Assembly: GCA_012800215.1 (NCBI GenBank)
Contig: JAAZJT010000121.1
Location: forward strand, 1 to 17,761
Length of the DNA: 17,761 nucleotides
Source of the DNA: Bacillota bacterium
Lineage (GTDB): Bacteria; Bacillota; Dethiobacteria; Dethiobacterales; Dethiobacteraceae
Direction: 5' to 3'
Shown: in pieces, positions 12,060 through 17,761 of the stretch
Numbering within the stretch: the first letter of the stretch is position 1
How the letters are laid out: every line of letters starts with the position of its first letter
Notes under the pieces: model-generated
The model's database searches: none
Seen by the model: only the letters and a program-made list of their open reading frames with translations
What the model was told of the DNA's origin: nothing
Program-made: the position numbers and the translations under genes

Positions 12060-15000
12060 TGCTTCCACCGCTTATTACATTCTTAATAATAGTTGACAAA
12101 GAGTTTGAAATATCATCAAACTTTATATTATTTGCTGAACAATAGGCATTTACTTCTCTTGTTATGTTTTCCATATCATAATCTTTTCCGGTATAATTCT
12201 TATAAAATTGTGCGGGAGTAGTATGTCCATCGTTCATGCTTTGTATAGCAGCATCAATGATCTCTTTCATTTTTAGAGCGTCTGAACTTAAACTGTTTGC
12301 TTCATTGTTGCTACTACCGGAGGAACTGCCACTATCAGAGGAACTGCCACTATCAGAGGAACTGCCACTATCAGAGGAACTGCCACTATCGGAAGAACCA
12401 TTACCGGAGGAAGCATCATCGAAAGAAGCGTCATCAGAAAGACTGCTGTCACTACTACCGCCACTACCGGGAGAACTACCACTGCCGGAAGGATTACTGC
12501 CACCGGAAGAGCTGCCACTACTGCCCGAAGTCCCATTTCCACTATCGCTACCGCCACCCGAAGTACTACTACTGCCGGAAGGATTACTGCCGCCGGAAGA
12601 ACTGCCACTACTGCTGCCGCTGGAAGAACTACCGCCGGAAGAACCACCACTCCCACTACCGCCACTGCCACCCGAAGTACCACCACCGGAAGAACTACTG
12701 CCGCCACTACCAGAAGAACCGCCACTACCACCACTACCGGAAGTATTTGTTGGTACACCTGCAGCTATCGCGGCCGCCTTAACTGCCGTATCAAATACTT
12801 TTTCGACTAACTTACTATTCTCTTCCAACACTTTATCCCTTCCTTTTGCCGCGCTTTCTGTTCCTTTGTTCAAAACATCTTTCAACTGATCAAGTCCGGT
12901 AATATTTTCAAAACTTGGAGTTTGCTTGGCAACCAAAGCTGCAATTAAATCATTCATTGTTACAGGTGTTGCCGCAGTAGCTCCTTGCACATTCAAAGGA
13001 GTAATTGCAGCAGCGGACTTACCTGCTAAATAGTCTGTATTGTTGAGATAGTCCGGAGTTATCTCCATTTTATCTATAGGCGAATCCTGCCAGTTCCAAA
13101 AACGAGTAAGATCTATCAACTCGCTCACATTTGTTTCGCCAAGCACTGCCTCACCAATCATGCCATCGGTAGGTAACGAAACGGTAGTTGTCGGCACTCT
13201 GAAACAATTGGCATGGTAGCGGTATAGTGCATCCTGCACTTCTGCCGCTGTTTTTCCCAATTTTTTCGCCAATTCCTGCGGATAAGTAAAGGGCAACAAA
13301 ATACAATTGCCGTAAAACCCAAGCATTTTCTTAACGTTCACGCAATTGAGCAAGGGAATATCTATCTTGTTTTTACTCGTGAGCTCCTCTTCCTCATCTA
13401 TATTTTGTATTTCGCCAAAATCCATATCAATGGTATATTGTTCGAGCATCATAGCGCGCTCATCATCGCTAAGCGAAGCCCAAATAACCTGTGAATATTT
13501 TAATGTTTCGGAAGCTATATGATGCATTGTACCTTCCATCTCCTGCAACTCGGCATAGCGAAGAAGAGGTGTGCTGTTTGAAATACTTATTACAAGTGAT
13601 GAAGTCAAGCTTGTGCTGGAAGGCATCACATTCAAATTGTTATTGTTGTGAAGTTTTAGATTTGAAATAAGCGGTGCCCCGAGACTAACTATCTCTCTGG
13701 AAGATAGGGAGACCATCGGTGTACGATAAGCCTCAGGCAGTTGAGATTTGTAATGAGCAATTGAGCTTATGTCGCCCGCATTACCCTTATTATCTTTCGA
13801 GAAATCCCACTCTTTGCTTTGCATATTGCTTAACGCTTTCTTTTGGGCTGCGGATAGGCTATCCTCGTTCTGATAAAGCGTATATTCAAGCCCTTCGCAT
13901 GAATATACGAGTGTTATATGCGAAAGATCATCATCTGTAATGTTATTGGGTACTACAAAGGAGCAGGTAACGGAACGAGTCCCTATCCTCTCTTCTTTTT
14001 TTGCTAAGCCCCATGGAATGACATTGGTGTCAAGTTTCCAAACCGTTTTTTGTTTTCCATTTCTTATATCTCGAATCTCCTGACACAAACTTTGCCTTGT
14101 TTCACAATTAGCAGATACTGCTCTTCGAGAATACTCTGCCGTACCTGCAATTACTCCTTTTCTATTTTTTAAGGTTAAGCTTGCTGTTAAATCATCACAT
14201 GTCAACAAATCACATTCAAAAGTTATTTTCAACTCTCTTGTGCCGGTACTGATCTTTTCCATTTTCCAGTCGGGATACGCTGCATATCTCTTGATCAAGT
14301 TCAAACCAGTACGGTATTTATACGGCACAGCCGGCAGCAACAGGTCAGCATATTTTAGCAATACATCATAGCGTTTGATAAATACATCTCTGTTAAAATT
14401 GGTTAAGCTGGGCGTATATTTTCCATCAGGTATAAATTTGACTAATTTCAGTGGCACAAATAGTACCAGCTCTACGCCATCAATGCAAGTTTCGAGACGG
14501 AAACGGCGCATCACTTCCCAATACTGAATAGTCATGGTATGGGAGTGGTTGTGATTAGCAATAATTTTGGTTGCCACCGAGTCGCTCTCATCACTGGTTG
14601 CCGTAGTTACGCTTACGCGTTTGGATTGAGATATTCTGTCGCATGCGCTCTTTATATTATGTTGAAACGATTGTGCCGCAGAGGAGACTTCGTTGTGCGC
14701 ATTGGATTGACTGGCAGATGAAGAGCCCTGTCCTCTGGATGTACTTTTAGCGCTTGATGAAGCCCTTGCTCCCAAGCTAAACAAGGTGAGTCCTGCCTCA
14801 CTGCTCCCGCTGGTCTTCGCCTCTGCAAAGTAGCTATAATTGGAATTACCCTTCGACAATTGATTCACGGCATAATTGTAAGCAGCAGTAGTATCATCTT
14901 CTTGCGATAAGGCATAGGACTGGCTGTCTATATCTATCCCTAAGGCGTCATCCGCTACCGTATAACTTTGCAAACGTTCTCTTACTACAAGCCGTTGTTC

Positions 15001-17508
15001 TTCTCCGGGTGCCAGCACTAAGGAATAGAGCAGTGATCCCAATGCAAAACCGTTGGGGACCCATGCCTGATGCATATTGAGTACATAACCGATACCTAAG
15101 GAGGACATTTGCGGATAGTTATCAGGATTGATATAAAGCTGCTCCTTAAAAGTCATTACATCAACCGGTTTTTGCAATTTTTTACGTACTTTCACAACAG
15201 GTCCTAGCTCCGGTTCTATTAATCGCTGTAACATGTTGTAGTTAAAAACACGCGAAGGTGCCATATCGGTAGGTAAGTGTACTGCACTTTCATCGTTGCC
15301 CATCAATTTCACACTGGGCAAAGCTTTTGCCAAACCAGTTCTATCTCCTTCAAATATATCCTTTATTATAACAAACGCTCCCTTTTTCTCCTCTTCATTA
15401 TACAACTCTGCCTCATATTTATTATCGCTGGATACAAGATTGCGTAAAATAATTTCTAAATCGGTACTATACGGTTTGGATGTAGTGATAATACCGTCCT
15501 TTTCATTATATTTTATATCCTCATATTTTTTTTCTAATTCACTTATCGTTTTATTTGTTTTTCCACTCTCTTTCTCATCTCTCGAGATACTATCTTGCAA
15601 ACTTTTTATCTCTCTTTTTATACGACACTCTTCCTCTATCAAGTTTGACATCTCAAGATTTCTTTCTCTTAATTTGACTTTGCTCGTTTCTAAACTCTCC
15701 GTATCCAATATATTTTTTTTCTGCTCCTCTGTATAATCATCAACTCCTTCAGCTTTCTCACCATTAAGAAGTTTAATCACATTTTCAAAGTAAGCAATTT
15801 CACGCTTAACTCTCTCTATTTCTTTACCTACAAGGTAATCATCACTTGTAAGCATGTTCAAGCGAGTCTCCCTTGTCTCTTTATAAATTAATTCCGATGC
15901 TATTGCCTGTAGCTCGTAATATTTATTTAAAATTTTCTGTTGAGGTACTGCATCAATAATATCGGAGGCACTTCTTGAAAACACCTGTTTATATAAAGTG
16001 CCATTGGATACGGTGATTGTTATTCCCTCTTGCAAATTCAATTTTTCAGGTAGAATAATACGGAATTTCCCCTCGCTGTCGGTATAGGCTGACGGCTTTT
16101 TCTCTTTTTCCGATTTATCGGTAACAGAGCTGGAAATACCGCTTATCTCTACCAGCAGGTTGGGATAACCATTTTTGAATGGTGTTATCTGCTCGCCAAT
16201 CACTTTGCCGCTGATAGCGTATGGCAAAGGAAGTACCAAGGGCACTTCATCTAAAAATGCCAATCCATCGCGAATGATGCTCCCGTTTGTTTTAAATGCG
16301 ATCGGCATATATGCGTCAGAGAACAGATGTTCCGGCGCACTATCGTAAGTCTCAATAGTATTGTCAAGAAGAGAACTAGTTCTCGATTCATTGAGAATCT
16401 TGTTTATATCTTTTTGTGTAAAGAACTCCTCTATGTCTATGTTTTTATCTGTCATAGAGGGTTTTAGTTTATTTACAATATTTTTAAATAGTTCGCCTTC
16501 GTTGATGGAAGCATGAAGGGTTGCATGTTTAGCCCCCCCGATTATATCCTCAAATTTTGCTTTTGCTACCAAGTGAAAATCGGGTTGTGCCAAAACAAGT
16601 GCTTCCAAAATCGGATAGGCTTTTTCCGCGTCTATTTTAGACAAATCTTCCGGATTACGCACTCCTATCTGTACCAACAAATAAGCCATATCGGTTGTCA
16701 TACCCTCTACCCGCCATAGATCAGCCTGTTTCACCCATGTATTTACCAACCTTGGATCCACATCAAGGTTGTGAGCCAAATCATCTCTCTGTTTCTGCGT
16801 TCTTCCTTTTATCAGCAATCCACGCACATCATATATGTAAAGGCTTCTCAGTTTTGCTTGCATGATTTTGCTAATCCCTTTAATAGAAATCAGCGATGAG
16901 CCTATCTCTTGCTGTTTTTCAAACAAACTCAACAATTCTTCTACTACTTTAAGGTCAAATTGTTCTTCAAAAACTTCAAGGCAACATTCGGGATGCCATT
17001 TTGAATCAACATGGTCAATATCCTCTACCTCATTCTCTTCATTAGCAGCGAGCTTGGCAAGATCCTCAAAGTACTCCTTAGCAATCAATAACTCCTCTTT
17101 CAATAGGCGTTGACTAACTTTTAATTTTCTATCCTGCACCCTCTTTTTCAGCATTTCGTACGTTATACGATAATTGGGGGCGCTCGCGGCAATAGAAACT
17201 AATTTTATATACAAATCCCATTGCGTTTGCTGACGTTCGGTAGTTGCCTCGGTAGTTGGCATTGAGTAGGGCATATCCGGTTCATCGTTTTTTATTAAAT
17301 TTTCCACAACCACAGGTAACTTTTTTCCCCATCCAACCTTTCTTAGCTCAACAAGTAGCGCGTTTTGTTTTGCTATTGTTAACGCTCCACTATCAATTGC
17401 ATCACTCACCTTCTCCTGCAATTTCTTTACTTCAAAATGAGTAAATCCTGCAATATTCTTTAGTTCGCCAGATATCACTCTTTTAACTTCGACTTTTTTT
17501 GCCGCCAT
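12052..17508 (-). CDS. Giant 1818-residue multidomain protein, DUF4332-like region plus conserved core of unknown function
   Basis: First gene of the operon; ATG at 17508, no signal peptide and no obvious membrane segment. Order of parts: 1-200 helical; 205-315 helix-hairpin-helix segments resembling DUF4332 (GISKIMQAKLRSLYIYDVRG, LVNTWVKQADLWRVEGM, YLLVQIGVRNPEDLSK); 425-510 a carboxypeptidase-regulatory-like beta sandwich (ISGKVIGEQITPF ... YTDSEGKFRIILP); 520-670 coiled coil; 750-1480 a large core with GIGYVLNMHQAWVPNGFALG, YSLVLAPGEEQR, a long Ser/Ala-rich stretch (900-950), NHNHSHTMTIQYWEVMRRFR (985-1004) and, near its end, DLTRFWNWQDSPID (1466-1479); 1589-1733 Gly/Ser low-complexity linker; 1734-1818 charged helical tail. 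I recall similar large proteins in several phyla but no function. It could be a scaffold, carrier or particle protein for the two downstream hydrolase-like proteins. Its stop overlaps the next start. Confidence 0.8.
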   Translation of the reverse strand: MAAKKVEVKRVISGELKNIAGFTHFEVKKLQEKVSDAIDSGALTIAKQNALLVELRKVGWGKKLPVVVENLIKNDEPDMPYSMPTTEATTERQQTQWDLYIKLVSIAASAPNYRITYEMLKKRVQDRKLKVSQRLLKEELLIAKEYFEDLAKLAANEENEVEDIDHVDSKWHPECCLEVFEEQFDLKVVEELLSLFEKQQEIGSSLISIKGISKIMQAKLRSLYIYDVRGLLIKGRTQKQRDDLAHNLDVDPRLVNTWVKQADLWRVEGMTTDMAYLLVQIGVRNPEDLSKIDAEKAYPILEALVLAQPDFHLVAKAKFEDIIGGAKHATLHASINEGELFKNIVNKLKPSMTDKNIDIEEFFTQKDINKILNESRTSSLLDNTIETYDSAPEHLFSDAYMPIAFKTNGSIIRDGLAFLDEVPLVLPLPYAISGKVIGEQITPFKNGYPNLLVEISGISSSVTDKSEKEKKPSAYTDSEGKFRIILPEKLNLQEGITITVSNGTLYKQVFSRSASDIIDAVPQQKILNKYYELQAIASELIYKETRETRLNMLTSDDYLVGKEIERVKREIAYFENVIKLLNGEKAEGVDDYTEEQKKNILDTESLETSKVKLRERNLEMSNLIEEECRIKREIKSLQDSISRDEKESGKTNKTISELEKKYEDIKYNEKDGIITTSKPYSTDLEIILRNLVSSDNKYEAELYNEEEKKGAFVIIKDIFEGDRTGLAKALPSVKLMGNDESAVHLPTDMAPSRVFNYNMLQRLIEPELGPVVKVRKKLQKPVDVMTFKEQLYINPDNYPQMSSLGIGYVLNMHQAWVPNGFALGSLLYSLVLAPGEEQRLVVRERLQSYTVADDALGIDIDSQSYALSQEDDTTAAYNYAVNQLSKGNSNYSYFAEAKTSGSSEAGLTLFSLGARASSSAKSTSRGQGSSSASQSNAHNEVSSAAQSFQHNIKSACDRISQSKRVSVTTATSDESDSVATKIIANHNHSHTMTIQYWEVMRRFRLETCIDGVELVLFVPLKLVKFIPDGKYTPSLTNFNRDVFIKRYDVLLKYADLLLPAVPYKYRTGLNLIKRYAAYPDWKMEKISTGTRELKITFECDLLTCDDLTASLTLKNRKGVIAGTAEYSRRAVSANCETRQSLCQEIRDIRNGKQKTVWKLDTNVIPWGLAKKEERIGTRSVTCSFVVPNNITDDDLSHITLVYSCEGLEYTLYQNEDSLSAAQKKALSNMQSKEWDFSKDNKGNAGDISSIAHYKSQLPEAYRTPMVSLSSREIVSLGAPLISNLKLHNNNNLNVMPSSTSLTSSLVISISNSTPLLRYAELQEMEGTMHHIASETLKYSQVIWASLSDDERAMMLEQYTIDMDFGEIQNIDEEEELTSKNKIDIPLLNCVNVKKMLGFYGNCILLPFTYPQELAKKLGKTAAEVQDALYRYHANCFRVPTTTVSLPTDGMIGEAVLGETNVSELIDLTRFWNWQDSPIDKMEITPDYLNNTDYLAGKSAAAITPLNVQGATAATPVTMNDLIAALVAKQTPSFENITGLDQLKDVLNKGTESAAKGRDKVLEENSKLVEKVFDTAVKAAAIAAGVPTNTSGSGGSGGSSGSGGSSSSGGGTSGGSGGSGSGGSSGGSSSSGSSSGSSSGGSNPSGSSSTSGGGSDSGNGTSGSSGSSSGGSNPSGSGSSPGSGGSSDSSLSDDASFDDASSGNGSSDSGSSSDSGSSSDSGSSSDSGSSSGSSNNEANSLSSDALKMKEIIDAAIQSMNDGHTTPAQFYKNYTGKDYDMENITREVNAYCSANNIKFDDISNSLSTIIKNVISGGSNE
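12296..12745 (-). repeat. Gly/Ser-coding low-complexity tract, residues ~1589-1733 of the giant protein
   Basis: About 450 bases made of short degenerate GGC/GGT/AGT/TCC-type codon repeats encode almost only Gly and Ser with rare Asp, Thr, Asn and Pro. The tract is visibly richer in G+C than the surrounding gene and creates long spurious open frames on both strands. It should be a flexible linker between the conserved core and the C-terminal tail. Confidence 0.9.
12320..12391 (-). repeat. Four 18-bp tandem repeats (SDSGSS-type) within the Gly/Ser tract
   Basis: Four consecutive 18-bp units of GAGGAACTGCCACTATCA (plus strand) start at 12320, 12338, 12356 and 12374; only the last base of the fourth differs. 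They encode repeated SDSGSS hexapeptides just before the C-terminal tail, and in-frame copy-number change is likely. Confidence 0.95.
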
Positions 17509-17761
17509 AAACTATAATTTTTATGCAGATCCGCATATTTTAACTAATGTACACTTTTTAATTATATTAATCTATAATTGCATATTTGCGCATCTCTAAA
17601 ATATTTGTACCTATTTAACACTATATATTTTACACTTATTTTAATAATATTCAGATGATCAAGTTAAAGATTGTATTTTTATTTTACAATACTTTATTAT
17701 AATAATTTGTTAAGGCGTGATATAAGTGTTTGAATGTTAATAAAACAACTAATAAATAATA
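17509..17761. other. A+T-rich leader region upstream of the four-gene operon
   Basis: These 253 bases are extremely A+T-rich and contain no gene. They should hold the operon promoter, but I see no TAnnTTTG box at a sensible distance from the ATG at 17508; only partial matches such as TATTTTAG on the minus strand near 17605 are present. Confidence 0.4.

Noticed and set aside
12295..12745. CRISPR-like regular repeats
   Set aside because: The repeats are 12-24 bp tandem units without spacers and keep a coding frame; no cas genes are present.
12236..12889. Long plus-strand frame rich in Leu, Pro and Glu, and two other overlapping long frames (12297-12782 plus, 12288-12758 minus)
   Set aside because: They arise from the Gly/Ser codon repeats of the giant gene read in other frames; composition is low-complexity and no start context or domain supports them.

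Overview
The window looks like chromosome of a Bacteroidota bacterium, most likely a Bacteroidales. The evidence is a gliding/T9SS-type C-terminal sorting domain on a small secreted protein, a tail-fibre-like secreted protein with a C-terminal module typical of the phylum, several TAnnTTTG-type -7 promoter boxes, a lack of Shine-Dalgarno sequences, and a long Bacteroidota-style PriA. Genus cannot be fixed from the sequence alone.

Left part (1-5816, nearly all on the minus strand). A two-gene secreted-protein unit (1243 to the left edge) has a tail-fibre-like gene interrupted by a -1 frameshift in an A8 run, followed by a small T9SS cargo protein with a single RHS-like YD motif. A 600-base gene-free stretch follows. 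Next is a decayed plus-strand acyltransferase-3 gene (1850-2353) whose terminator hairpin lies inside the 3' end of the convergent phosphoethanolamine-transferase gene (3813-2317). Beyond it are a GtfB/MurG-like glycosyltransferase (5020-3998) and a diverged, shortened PhnW-like aminotransferase homologue (5816-5133) that has lost PLP-site residues. The lipid A / glycan theme (PEtn transferase, acyltransferase, glycosyltransferase) suggests an envelope-modification neighbourhood, but the genes are not one operon.

Middle (6088-9199). priA (replication restart helicase) is on the plus strand. Behind it is a 645-base gene-free stretch. On its minus strand this holds a convincing free-standing RNA gene: a TAnnTTTG box at 8895-8888, about 270 nt of structured sequence, and a strong hairpin plus U-run terminator at 8639-8606. 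It resembles the 6S-like / Bacteroidales-1 class in layout, but I could not assign a family.

Right part (9200-17508, minus strand). Four tightly packed genes form a probable operon, in order of transcription: an 1818-residue multidomain protein (DUF4332-like helix-hairpin-helix region, carboxypeptidase-regulatory-like beta domain, coiled coil, large conserved core of unknown function, 145-residue Gly/Ser low-complexity linker, C-terminal helical tail); a ~537-residue protein with a lysozyme-like active-site signature and three sets of in-frame minisatellites; a 310-residue protein with NlpC/P60-like Cys and His motifs; and an 88-residue helical protein. None has a signal peptide. The two enzyme-like genes are visibly A+T-richer than the rest. 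A giant scaffold/carrier-like protein co-encoded with two apparent cell-wall hydrolases and a small partner is the best candidate here for an undescribed system. Its function is not established by the sequence.
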